Assembly: GCA_003427395.1 (NCBI GenBank)
Contig: BFEA01000049.1
Span: 307,733-350,696 of the forward strand
Origin: Chara braunii
Taxonomy: Eukaryota; Streptophyta; Charophyceae; Charales; Characeae
Length of the DNA: 42,964 bases
Direction: 5' to 3'
Position numbers and translations under genes: made by a program. Of the stretch, positions 1-10,036 are shown one piece after another (positions within the stretch are counted from its first letter, which is position 1; each line of letters starts with the position of its first letter). The notes beneath the pieces are model-generated. The model was not told the origin of the DNA, ran no database searches, and saw only the letters and a program-made list of their open reading frames with translations.

Positions 1-1835
1 GTGTCGCAACAAGCGAGTGTTCTAGGTAGTGGTGTGGATCGCTTTGCGGGCGATCCGTTGTTGACGATTATCTTTTCTGGAGTGCGATTTTACACGGTCT
101 TCTTGAGTGGACCGTCTCTTCAATTTCACTCAAGGTCAGTTTGACTAAGACCCTTCACTCCTGTGTGAACCCGCACGTGCTTGACCCTGTTCTTTGAACG
201 TTCATTGAAAAGGTAGAGGAGATGTGTGTTTACGTGTGCGAATGAAAATCTGACATGAGTTTGGGATTGCATTGTTTTCTTTTCAAATTGTTGTTTGATT
301 TGATGTGCATGTAGGTAGAAGGATGCTTAAAAAAAAAAGGGATCTAATCATGTCAACGGGAATGAAGGAAGGATGATTGTCTTCTAATTCTCGCTTGTAT
401 GCATGTTGAAGGGGAGGACAATCAGTAGACGACGAAAAGGAATTTGATCAGAGAAAGAAGGAGAAATCAATTGGACATAGATCTTTTTTTCCCGAGGATA
501 CCCGTTCTTTTCCGAATGACCCTCTTCGTCTATGCCCGTCTATCTGAATGACTTTATCTTCTGTAATCCCTTTTCTTCGTCTAAGTTAACCTTGACGTCA
601 GGCGACATGGGGCTATTTTGTCGCCGTGGTAGGCGTGTTTCCATTTCCTAGAAGGCATCTGAGGCGGGGGTCCGTTGCCTTAGGGGTCGGCCCTGCTATC
701 GACTCGGAGTGGACCGCTTATGTGGGGGGATACCATGCTGTTGTGGTGGAGCCAACCCGACTTCTGAGATCCGAGGTTCGCTCGGGCGAGGACAACGGGT
801 ATCCCAGACCACCTCCTAGGGAAAGGACATGCGCCTACTCACGGAAGAGCCTAAAGTTCTTTGCGCCTCGCGGTAAGGGGAGCTGCCATAGCATACTCCT
901 CTAGTGGTCGTCTTAGGGGTCACTTGTGCATGGAGAACTGAGCCACAAGAAACTCGGTTCATGGCTACTAGTTGAAACAGAGCGCGGCTAGGCACTCTTG
1001 TCGTGGTTGGCACCGCCACAAGAAGCGAGAACCAATAGGGTCGATATGGTGAGTAAGGCTTGGATAACTAGAGTCCGAGAGCAACGCTTTTCAGTAGGGT
1101 CAACGAGGGTCAGGAGGACAAAGCAACCAACAAATTTGAAAGCGGATCCTCGTCCTTAATGGGGTATCCAGTGTTCGGTTGTTCAAGTCGGGTGCTGACT
1201 TGTATAGTGGTAGCCGGATTACTTGCAGATGACATTCACACCAAAGTTAGAAAGATAGAGACGTCATCATTAAAGCAATGGCATCCTAACTTTACTTGAG
1301 AGTTGGGACGCCCATATTCCTTGCTAGCAGTCGGTATGGGGCTGAATGAAAGAACTTGGCAACGCATCTCATCAAGTCGAAAAAGTAATGACAGTCCAGC
1401 CGTCTGGCAGGTGGAGTGGAGATACTTTAGTTAGACGTCACTTGAGCGTCGCCTTGTGTAATGGTCATGGTTTGATCTTTTAAAAACTTTTATCGATAAG
1501 TGTTGTTTCAAGTCAAATCAACTTTTGTCGGATGCATGATTGTATTGTATATAGGATGATTTCAGAAGATAAGTCAACTTACGTTGACCTGAATTTTATT
1601 TTGATAGAGTTTTGTCTGATAAACTTTTCATTGTCTTCGAAAGAAGGGACTAGGATCGCTAGAAGTTTTCTTTATGCTTGGAATATCATGTCCTAGTCGA
1701 CCGACATCGGTCGTCCTGGGAGATCAGCGCCCCAGGGACGGACGACGTTCGGGTCCGCTTTGCCATTTAACCATGCGTACCTATGCTACAACGAACGAGC
1801 AAACGCCCTCGGCTGACCTACCTCTGCAATTGCAT

Positions 1836-1843
1836 TATAAAAG
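1836..1843 (+). promoter_or_regulatory. TATA-like box in LTR (5' copy)
   Basis: TATAAAAG lies 276 bp before the LTR end and is kept in the 3' copy at 13534-13541. It is one of three TATA-like sites in this LTR (the others are 10877-10885 and 11541-11548), so which one drives the genomic RNA cannot be decided from sequence alone. Confidence 0.35.
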
Positions 1844-1880
1844 CCTTCGCATGTGGGTCGGTAGCTCGGCGGGGATACGC

Positions 1881-1917
1881 CCCTAAGGGTGGTGACAACC
1901 CCTTAGGGAAGGTAAGT
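1881..1917 (+). promoter_or_regulatory. Hairpin plus 5' splice-site consensus near LTR end
   Basis: CCCTAAGGG (1881-1889) pairs perfectly with CCCTTAGGG (1900-1908). GAAG/GTAAGT follows at once, with the intron-like GTAAGT at 1912-1917. The same arrangement is at 13581-13615 in the 3' LTR, and in diverged form with different stems at 32241-32282 (plus) and 32616-32655 (minus) in the other LTR family. A donor upstream of the PBS would allow a spliced subgenomic RNA. I did not find a convincing acceptor, so splicing is inference. Confidence 0.45.
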
Positions 1918-2114
1918 TGTGTCCCGCGAGAACCTATCCTGTCGTAGGGGACCGCGGGATGTACAATTGGCGCACTCGGCCGGAGCGGCGAAGGGTCGAC
2001 GCAAGTTACCGTGTAGTCCCCGAGTTGTCTCTAAAAGGTTCAAAGCCTAAGTTTCTTTTGCGTGACGTGGCCGGGAAGGCCCTCGCTCGCGCGGGGGCCG
2101 ATGCACTCGACAGG

Positions 2115-2132
2115 TGGCGCCGTTGTCGGGGA
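2115..2132 (+). other. Primer-binding site, tRNA-Asp type
   Basis: TGGCGCCGTTGTCGGGGA starts two bases after the LTR end. It is complementary to the 3' end of plant-type tRNA-Asp (acceptor end ...CAACGGCGCCA), with one transition relative to the TGGCGCCGTTGCCGGGGA form common in plant Ty3/gypsy elements. Position and match together support it as the minus-strand primer site, and it is the best single clue to a green-lineage host. Confidence 0.82.
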
Positions 2133-2321
2133 TAACGGCAAACTACCGTTGTCCCTGGTGGAACAACACTCGGGAATGGAAGAAGTAAAATATTATGTTT
2201 TTGTGATTGTCTAAGAAAAAGGTTAGTATTCTCTGAACTTCTACAAATGTAAGGAAGAAGTCGTAATAGATGCCACCAAACTCCTAGACTGAATTTTTCG
2301 GTTTATTGTTTTGGTCTCTGG

Positions 2322-2858
2322 ATGGACGGTGCCGCAGGACGTCACGATAACGTTGAGGACAGGAGAAACGACATTCGAGAATTGGCACGGGTCATCCGGC
2401 AATCGCTGCGAGAGCCCTACCCTAAGATTGATGTTCCTTTGTTCGACAAAAATCATGCGTGTTCTTAGGCTGATAAGTTCGAACAGTTGGTATATAGCAA
2501 TGAATGGACAGACGAGAAAATGCTTCGCATGGTTAAAAGGTACTACAAGGTGGAGTACCGGGACGAGATCGATGAGTTGGTGCGAATCTCCCGAGATTGG
2601 TCAGATTTCAAGGCGCGACTGTTGGAGAAATATCAGCTCAGCGATCGGTTGCTCGACCTGCAGGATTTGAGGGCGGTGGAACGTAAAAAGTTTGGTACTA
2701 CCAAGCAATTCTTATCGGAATTTGAGCGTGTGGCTCGCCTAATCCCGGATTTATCCGACAAAGATCGCTGCCTCATTTTCCTTGACAACTTCAACGACGT
2801 CGAGCAGTCGAAGTTGGTTGAAGGGGTGCAAGAGAGGTATGACTGGGAGCCGAGATGA
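2322..2858 (+). pseudogene. gag: gag remnant (capsid-like part), nonsense-interrupted
   Basis: An ATG at 2322, about 190 bases after the PBS, opens a frame reading MDGAAGRHDNVEDRRNDIRE, followed by a segment containing IDVPLFDKN. TAG at 2466-2468 (codon 49) interrupts it; the same frame continues to TGA at 2856-2858. The middle part (ADKFEQLVYSNEWTDEKMLR and WSDFKARLLEKYQ) resembles the capsid-type Gag of Ty3/gypsy elements, which builds the cytoplasmic virus-like particle. The product would be about 178 residues, much shorter than usual, and no CCHC zinc knuckle is present. The frame runs straight into protease sequence by a one-base overlap shift, so the nucleocapsid part and the start of protease look deleted. 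Start choice: it is the first ATG in the frame that also contains the recognisable Gag segment. Confidence 0.72.
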
Positions 2859-3399
2859 ATATCATTCACGAGCGCCATGCCATTGAAGCTGGGTTAAAGA
2901 TCAACCGAGACGATTATGGGGTTTTGGTGGGAGCTAGCGGATCGACTCCATTCTGCGGAACCACCAGTGGCGTTCTTGTCACGGTTGGGAAAGTCAAAGT
3001 CCGTTCTTATTTCTACGTGTTACCTAAAGTGGAACACGAGGTGCTTTTGGGAAGGGCATTCCTATGTCGGTCGAAAAGCATCATCATTAACAAGCATGAT
3101 GGGACCATGTTTGTGATCCTTGCGATCCTGTTTGCGGCTACTACGAGGTGGTCAAGTGTGCGAACACTGGACCCTATTGTTTGCAGAATCGGCTGAATCC
3201 GGAATCGTATACTTTCCCGGAGTCAGAAAAATTGAGAAGGGAGAAGGAATCGTTAGAGGAGGAGCCGAATCCTCGTGAGTTCTCACTAACCCTGCCTGAT
3301 ATTCGGCAGGCAATCGATTTTGTGTTGACACACGCTACTATTGATCCAAATGTGGTGCAAGCATTGACGGAGATCATCACGGACATCGAAAGCACATAA
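2855..3399 (+). pseudogene. Retroviral-type aspartic protease remnant (no catalytic motif) and downstream linker
   Basis: The frame from 2855 begins in the middle of a gypsy-type protease: NIIHERHAIEAGL corresponds to the part after the active site, and VKVRSYFYVLPKVEHEVLLG to the flap and C-terminal strands ending in LLGR. The DSG/DTG catalytic triad expected just before NIIHER is absent, consistent with the gag-pro deletion. At about 3120 a one-base loss shifts the reading: DGTMFVIL in the first frame continues as CGYYEVVKCANTGPYC in the next frame, which runs to TAA at 3397-3399. The later part is an acidic linker (PDIRQAIDFVLTHATIDPNV). It would normally cleave the Gag-Pol polyprotein; this copy could not. 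Confidence 0.68.
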
Positions 3400-3434
3400 A
3401 CTATGCGTCTTGTTTACTCCCAGTCGGAGGGGAA

Positions 3435-4604
3435 TTGGTGAGAAGATCATGGATTGCCCTCCACTCGACAAGGTCCTTTTTTAGAGGACGCAAGCTTGAC
3501 ACTGGCGCCAAACGTAAGTACAAGAAAGTAGGAGTGAAGGCAAAGTCAATGCCTGTTCTGATCACTCAGGAGGAGGAAGTCTATTATCGTGAGGAGCGTG
3601 AGTGGATCAGAGAAATGAAGGAGAGAGGTGAAAAAGAGCCATGTCGGTTAAGTAAAGAAAGAGTGGACAGTATGATCGTTGGGGAGGAGGACCTCCTTAC
3701 TGAGCAGGAAAGAGGGTATATCATCGATATATTGAGGGAGGAACATCTCGCATATGCGTTTGATGATGATGAGTGAGGAAGGCTGGATGTTGATAAAATC
3801 CCGATGATCAGAGTTCATACTGTACCTCATGAGCCATGGAATGTAAGAGGGTCATGCTATCCGAATCCAGAAGATCATCGCAAGGTGGCCGCATATCTTA
3901 ATGGGGAGATTCAGACAAAAGTTGCAGATTACTCTTAAGGGTCGTATGCATCTCTATGGTTTTGTTTCATCAAACCGAATGGTACCCTACGATGGATTCA
4001 GGACCTTCAGAAGCCGAATTCAGTGACAGTGCGAGATGCAGGTGGACTCCCACATGCAGACCTGCTGTCAAAGTCCTCCGCAGGGAGGTCTATCATCACC
4101 CTGATCGATTTATACTCCGGGTATGATCAATTTTCCATTTACACTACGGATCGGCCCAATATGGCAATGCACACTCCTCGCGGGTTGATCCATATGTGTG
4201 TAGCGCCGCAGGGGTGGACGAATGACGTCGCCATTGTTCAGAGATATATGACGAGGGTTATGCAGCCTTATTGTCCTGACATAACTTCGTCGTATGTTGA
4301 CGACTTGGTTATTCCAGGGCCTCGAACGAAAGATCTGGCGGAGGTGTTGCCGGACATTCGCCGCTTTGTCTGGGAGCACATCAATGATGTGGTGAAAGTC
4401 CTTAAGATGTTGAACGAGTTTAATCTCACAGCTAGTGGGATTAAATCTCGACATTGTATGAAGAGAGCAGTGATCTTGGGATTCCTTTGCGACGAGAAAG
4501 GTCACCGGCCGGATGCGAAGAAGACTAATAAAATCTTGGAGTGGTCGACCCCTTTCAAGTCAATCACAAATGTGCGAAGTTTCCTTGGAACCTGTGGATT
4601 TTGA
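3435..4604 (+). pseudogene. pol: Reverse transcriptase (fingers and palm), three in-frame stops
   Basis: A single frame runs through this stretch but is cut by TGA 3774-3776, TAA 3936-3938 and TGA 4602-4604. The first part (3480-3776) is a charged linker. The RT core starts near 3786 (IPMIRVHTVPHEPWNVRG), continues through KPNGTLRWIQDLQ, TVRDAGG, LIDLYSGYDQF and APQGWTND, and reaches the active-site YVDD at 4293-4304. IRRFVWEHINDV and SFLGTCGF follow. These are the ordered motifs of Ty3/gypsy RT, which copies the element RNA into DNA in virus-like particles. The TGA at 4602 sits where family members have Trp, so a TGG to TGA change is likely. Frame integrity apart from point stops argues for decay by substitution. 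Confidence 0.92.
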
Positions 4605-5225
4605 CGCATCTTCATCCGCAAGTTTGCCGCAAGAGTGGAGCACTTGCGAAAGCTTGTGCGCAAAGGCCATAAATGGGAATGGGGTCCAAAGCAGCAAGCG
4701 GCCGTGGAGGACATAAAGACTGAGTTCCGTGAGGGAGGATTGATCCTTGGAGTTCCTTTCTTCGATGATGATAAAAACCGTCCTTTTGTTATTGATGCGG
4801 GGCCCACAGCCCTAGGAGGGGTCCTGATTCAGAAGGATGCTGAAGGGCAGAAAAGACCTCTCAGATTTGAGAGCAGGACTCTGAATGCTGCTGAGAGGAA
4901 CTATTCCCAGTTTAAGAAGGAAACTTTGGTTGTGCTTCATTGTCTCCGTATCTTTCGGAAATATGTGTTCGGTAGACGCTTCATCCTGCGAGTGGATCCG
5001 ACTGCATTGGCTCAATCCTTTAGGAATTATTCACCTTCTCATCCCACCATTGCGCGATGGTTGACCTATATTTGGATGTTTGACTTTGAAATTGAGCGAA
5101 TTTTGGGGAGTCAAAATCGCGTTGATGGGTTGAGTCGGGTTGAATGGGATCCAGAGTTGGATCAGGCGGGAAAAATCAGTCTCGGTCGATGCCTTCCTGA
5201 AGGAAGAGGAGTCGCGGTTGAGTAG
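4605..5225 (+). pseudogene. pol: RT connection and RNase H domain
   Basis: This continues in the RT frame after the 4602 stop: RIFIRKFAARVEHLRKLVRK is the RT-RNase H connection, then the RNase H fold with FVIDAGPTALGGVL, RPLRFESRTLNAAERNYSQF, KKETLVVLHCLRIF, RRFILRVDPTALAQ and QNRVDGLSRVEW. The acidic catalytic residues are all visible (D of DAGP, E of AERNYS, D of RVDP, D of VDGLSR). Two residues before DAGP appear lost compared with the usual ETDAGP. RNase H removes the RNA template during minus-strand synthesis. The frame ends at 5225 in a shifted tail (after about 5165), while the genuine continuation is in the next frame. Confidence 0.88.
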
Positions 5226-5394
5226 TAACTCTCTGGCCTACCTGACTGATGCGGCCACTCGACATAGTATATCAATATGGAATGCTCCTACCTGTCACGA
5301 GGTACGTTCAGAACTCGTAATGGAGGAACCTTTCATTGAGGAGGAACCATGGGGAGCAGCCAACAGAATAAATTATGAGGCTGCCTTTGACTGA
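5140..5394 (+). pseudogene. pol: Pol linker between RNase H and integrase (frameshifted)
   Basis: In the +1 frame from about 5165, the reading SVDAFLKEEESRL, then NSLAYLTDAATRHSISIWNA and EVRSELVMEEPFIEEEPWG, continues the polyprotein. It ends at TGA 5392-5394, about 20 bases past the start of the integrase frame. It is a spacer rather than a known domain. The two frame changes (about 5165 and 5380) are best read as small indels; neither sits on an obvious slippery heptamer, so I do not regard them as programmed shifts. Confidence 0.6.
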
Positions 5395-6829
5395 TGACGT
5401 TGACCTAGTACTTGATCCGTTGACGATTGAACAGAGCCATAGGCAGGCTGATGACACTTTCCGGACCGTTGGAAGGATGTCATTCATCATGAACTTGTTA
5501 GTTCATGAGGATCGCCTAAGGTTGATGAATTCCGAGGAAGGAGGCATTGAGGTCAAGGAGGCGTTTAAGGAAAAAGAGTATGAAGGGGAATATAGGAAGA
5601 TAGGTATGTGGCTGAATGAGGAATTGGACGAAAGCGAGGTTGATCCGGTAGTGCGGGAGACGAGCAAAGGATTTGTTGTTCGTGATGGTCATCTCTTTAA
5701 GAAAGTTGCTGATGGTGTCCCCAAGAGGGTGGTATGCAGAACCTCCAGACAATTGGATGTGATTGCTACTCTGCATAATGGGGTAGTCGGTGGACGCGGA
5801 TCTGCGTGGGTAAACCTGAACAAGATCCAACGTCTTTATTTCTGGGAAGGGATGAGCAAGATGGTGATTGACTTTTGTAAATCTTGTTTCCCTTGCCAAC
5901 AGGGGTCTAATATCTGCTACCTCGAACCCCTAAATCCACGTTATGTAGCAGAGCCGGGTGCGGTGGTGCATTTGGATCTCTTGGTAATACCACCTGGGAT
6001 AAATGGGTACAGGTATATCTTTGATGCAAAAGACAACTTGACTGGGCTCGTTGATGGTTGTGCCATTCGCGAACGTACTGGGTCAGTCTTGGCAGAGTGC
6101 ATTGAGGAATATTACCTCTGTTATCCATTTGTTCAGGAGATTGTTATGGATCGAGGAGGCGAGTTTCGAGCAAAGGATGTGCAAACGCTTTTGAAAAGAC
6201 TTGGCGTGAAATTCAGTTATACGACAAGAGCGCATCCCCAGGCCAATGCACCAGTGGGGCGAGGACATGCCACCTTGTCTAACTTGTTAGCTAAATGGTG
6301 CAAGGGGGAACCATCAAGATGACCAATTTATTTGAGGGCAGCCTTTTTTGTTAAGAATGTTACCATTAAACGAACAACTGGGTATGCTCCCGTCACATTA
6401 TGGTTTGGACGACATGCGAGTTTTCCAATTGAGAGTTTATTGACCACTCGGCAGAAATAGGACGTGGAAACGAAACTTTCGACGGAAGAGTTATTGGAAT
6501 TGAGGGCAAGATAGATTATGGTAACTGAAGAGCGAATTGAAGATGCGACTGTGTCTACTTCTGAAAGCAGGCAGACTAACAAGGAAAGATGGGATAAAAG
6601 GCCACGTGTACGAAAAGAGCTGCTGGAAGTTGGGGACATCGTCTTGTTGTATGATATGTCGCTAGAAAAGCAGTGGTCCAGGAAACTAGACAGTCGGTGG
6701 CTAGGACCATATCAGATCACTAGGAAAACAAAGCATCGGGAGTATGAAATAGAGGAATTGGATGAATCTCAGAGTAAGAATTGGGTATCAGGTGCACATT
6801 TACGGAAGTTTATTCCAAGAGTATTTTAG
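5375..6829 (+). pseudogene. pol: Integrase, catalytic Glu lost, three in-frame stops
   Basis: One frame spans the whole stretch with TGA 6320-6322, TAG 6458-6460 and TAG 6512-6514. Counting from ATG 5375: the HHCC zinc-binding part has H134 and C171-x2-C174, but the second His is Arg (VVGGRG). In the rve core, D201 (VVHLDLL) and D259 (IVMDRGGEF) are present, but the DD35E glutamate position is G295 (codon GGG at 6257-6259, in NAPVGRGHATL). After 6322 the reading continues (TGYAPVTLWFGRHASFPIE) to a GPY/F-type C-terminus (DSRWLGPYQI) and stops at 6827-6829. Integrase inserts the cDNA into host DNA; without the Glu this one would be dead even with the stops repaired. Confidence 0.92.
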
Positions 6830-8762
6830 TAGAGAGGAAAAGGAGAGGAGGTAATTGGTGGCATCAATTTTGGTAATTTTCTTGCTTTTGTATTGTGGTT
6901 CAGTTGGTTCTGACTTTTGTCCTAGGCTAACCAAGGAAATAGTTTTTGGGTGATAATTGCAATCACAACTTGTGAGGACAAATAAAGTATTTGTGATTCC
7001 AGTTTGCGATTAATTGTAAACTAATAATAAAAGTATTGAGATTGAAAGGTTATCAATAGGATTGAGACTCCTGTTGTAGGATGTAATAATGGATTTGTAC
7101 CTTACTGTCACAGACGAGTGTAAGATGACTATGATATTTTTCTCACAATTGTCGCTATGCATAAAAGGTATTGGATATTGCTTAAAGTAAAAGAGTGATA
7201 CCAAAGGACCTTGTGAGATTCTTGTCATGATTGAATGTTCATTGTGAAAAGTGAATTGTGGAATAGTTGATGGATACTTATATTGTTGAAGTATTCATCA
7301 CAGATGTGAAGGACTGAAAAACCTGGAATTTTTATGAAACTTCGTGTATGTGTTTATGAATGAGAGATTTTGTAAGTGCAAGTCTAAGGAGATGATTTAT
7401 ACTTGGGTCATATGCCTGACTGGATTAACATGTGTGTCATTCGTTGGACATTTGATTTAATTGCTTGTCATGCCTTATGACTTGGTATTGTATTAATTGT
7501 CATGCAATGAGGAATCCTAATGTTGTGAGCCCCGTAGACGGTAGTGAGGTCTGCGCCAAAACTTTGTTCCTGGTCCATAGTGAGATGTTGTCGTCTTTCC
7601 TTTCGGGGAGAGTGGCTACACTATCGTCGAAAGGGAGGACGGTGGTAATATGTTTGTTAGAACCTTGCTTGTGAGGGTAGCGATTACCGCTCGTCATGAG
7701 GAAAAGATTGATCACCTTTTGTTTTGTGGTGAATGGGGTCGCCTCGACTTTATCGTCGGGTCTGATCAGCTTAGGTCATAAGGGAGAGGTAGTTCAACCT
7801 TGTAGGTAGGGAACTAACAAATGTATGACACTGGAATCGGAGGGAAAGTGCTGTGGCTCGAGTCTAAAGCGGGGCTTGACGTCGATATGTTATCCTTTAT
7901 GGATTACACCACTCCTCGACGCATTCACAAGACATGTAGGAGATAAGTCATGCATGATGATTAAGTTGGAGTGGGAATTAGCCGGACTGGACAAGGACTT
8001 TTGGAAGGATGATTTATCTCTGGGATGGTGGCGGCATATGTTGTAGTATAGTGTGAGTATCCTTGTGTTTCGTGGGAGGCCCAGGTTAAACTGCTGGCAG
8101 CGAGAGACATGCTGAGGTGATGATAATGCATTCCATGAACATGAGAGACCCAGGTTAAATTCCTGGCAGTATGTGCTGTATGATGAAAGACCCGCAGGAG
8201 GTTAAGCCTAACGAGACCTAGAGAGAGGGTTATAGCCTGAAGAGAGTCTCATCCAGGGGATAAGCCTAACCCATCTATGAGAGACTAAACGAAGGATGAG
8301 TGGCCGCCAGTGGGATGATGCTGGGATCATTCTTCTAAAATATTCGTGTAATTCCTCAGGTTGGGTAAAGCCAACCGTGGATTCCAGATTCCACGGAAAG
8401 GTCTGTCAGAGGTTATTTTTGACCCCATTCCAACTCGTGACTGAATGAAAGTGTTTTCGAAGGAAGGTTCGAAAGAATTATAAGGCTTGAAAGTAAGTCT
8501 TTGTCTGTTAAAGGCTTGAAAGCAAGCCCTTCTTGTTGATGTTATCGTAAGTAATTAGGTCTGCGCGGGTTATTTCATAAAGAGTGTCCAGAAGATCATA
8601 AAAGGAAAGAAAGACGAACGACGGAAACATCGCTCGTCACATATGAGTATGTAAAATCTGGATAGATTTCATATATATTGTGATTATATGATATATTTGT
8701 TGAGGTCTTGTAAAGACTCCCCCTTGTATTACTTATGATAAGCGACTAGGACGTCGCTTAAT
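6830..8762 (+). other. Non-coding 3' interior of element A
   Basis: No coding sequence is supported here. It contains a long imperfect hairpin (7592-7605 with 7628-7641, 14 positions paired including G-U, enclosing AGTG-GCTA-CACT at 7611-7622). It also has short repeats built on CCAGGTTAAA...CTGGCAG (around 8070 and 8150) and a pre-PPT block (GCGACTAGGACGTCGCTTAAT, about 8742-8762) that recurs near 25598-25616 upstream of the LTR at 25631. That recurrence is what identifies 21.4-25.6 kb as the interior of another family member. Confidence 0.55.
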
Positions 8763-8776
8763 GGGGGCGGGGAAGG
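8763..8776 (+). other. Polypurine tract
   Basis: GGGGGCGGGGAAGG, one pyrimidine only, lies one base before the TGTC that starts the 3' LTR. This is the expected plus-strand primer position of an LTR retrotransposon. The corresponding site before the LTR at 25631 is GGTCCAGGCAGG, which is less pure. Confidence 0.6.
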
Positions 8777-9791
8777 TTGTCCGGACAGAAACGCTTGTGA
8801 GGGTTTCTGCCCGAGTTTTTCAGGGTCGGACGTTGTCCGACTCTTTTCGTTGGATTTGAGGAACATGATGAGATTGACGTTGCCAAAGTTATTCAGACCA
8901 ACCCTATAACTGAGAAACCTAAAGCCTGACGTCGTTGACGTGTGATGTCATCAACGTTCGTTCGAGACAGCGGGAGTCAGCGGTACGACTTGTCATCCGC
9001 AGTTCCCGATAAGGCCCCAATGGTGCGCGGTCATGGAAAGATAAGAGATAGACCTAGTCTACCTAAAATAGTGCAGCCGCCCGATTCAGGGCCTAAGTAG
9101 GTTAAAAACAAGGGTGCACCGGGTATAGAGTCGCGACGCAGGAGGAATATGAAGTCTGGGCCTGCGAGGCTGGGTTTTGAACCAGAAGGCCAACTGGCCG
9201 GTGCCGAAGTCTACGCGGTTAGGTGATTACCAAGCCAGGGTAGCGCGACTAACCGGTAAGGCACGGTCAGTAAGCAGGGCCTGCGACGCCTCGAACAGAT
9301 GAGGCCGGCAAGGCCAAAGGCTGGGGGAGCCGACCGTGCTACTATAGGACAGTCGGCCAGGCTCCACAACCGTTCAAGTAGGAGGGCTGCTCCTGCAACA
9401 ACCGTAGTAGGAGCCAGCCCGGAAGGTCCTGCGACGCCTCGAACAGACTCCCACCCCGCAGACGCCGGGATCGAATCCGTATGCAACCTTGGGCTGGCTC
9501 CTTTTTGGAGCAGCCAGGAGAGTTAGCGAGGCCGATTTCAACCGCGCGATCAATGAGATCGTGCGGCTGGAATCAGCCGCGCACAAGATGTTAGCATGGC
9601 CCCTGCGCAAGGATGGCACGCGTAAATCGAGAAATGGGCCAAAAAAAATTTCGATCCTGGTAGGGATCCACCTCGGGCCTGTATACAGTGTATTTCAGCA
9701 GTTCGTGGGCACACCACAAACAGGATAGTGACCGTTGGCATAAGCCAACGACTTATAAAAATAAAACAAAAACAAAAACAAAATTGGGTGC

Positions 9792-9885
9792 AGCGCCATG
9801 TGGCGCTTTTGGAAGTGAGCGGGGCTTTTCAGCCCCAGTACACCAAACAGTCGCCCGTGAAAACGGGCGACCATTTTTTTTCTTT
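9792..9885 (+). other. Three GC-rich stem-loops followed by a T-run
   Basis: AGCGCC-ATGT-GGCGCT (9792-9807), GGGGCT-TTTC-AGCCCC (9821-9836) and GTCGCCCGT-GAAA-ACGGGCGAC (9850-9871, nine pairs closed by a GNRA tetraloop) are followed within two bases by a run of T's. The layout looks like the end of a structured transcript, and the T-run would suit RNA polymerase III termination. No A/B-box promoter was found, so its expression is unknown. Confidence 0.4.
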
Positions 9886-10036
9886 TTAGAGGGAAGTTGT
9901 TTTATTTTTTTTTAGATATTGCTTAGATTTTTTTTCTAGATTCTCGTCTTAGATTTTAGTTAGAACTTTTCTTTTTTTTTTTCTTTTTTTTTTTTGTAGT
10001 GAGCGTCTGTTCGTTTTGAACGAACGGGCAATTCAG

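Larger units (their letters stand above)
1..2112 (+). mobile_element. 5' LTR of element A (3'-terminal 2.1 kb only)
   Basis: This aligns end to end with 11708-13810. The right border is placed where the two copies stop matching, at a terminal CGACA (2108-2112), two bases before the PBS. It holds a TATA-like TATAAAAG at 1836-1843, a 9-bp hairpin at 1881-1908 and a perfect 5' splice-site consensus at 1911-1917. Short open frames inside it (for example 626-904 and 1674-1886) are not preserved between the two LTR copies and are not called as genes. Confidence 0.88.

Noticed and set aside
4023-4604. Basidiomycete host suggested by the IRRFVWEH-type RT
   Set aside because: Not excluded, but the plant-type tRNA-Asp PBS and my recollection of the same RT branch in charophytes favour the green lineage; a BLASTP of the RT would decide.
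5140-5394. Programmed frameshift between RNase H and integrase
   Set aside because: No slippery heptamer with a downstream pseudoknot was seen, and other modules carry obvious random indels and stops.
9455-9490. GGGATCGAATCC resembling a pol III B-box or tRNA T-arm
   Set aside because: No A-box or cloverleaf partner at the right distance; it is part of a region full of hairpins.
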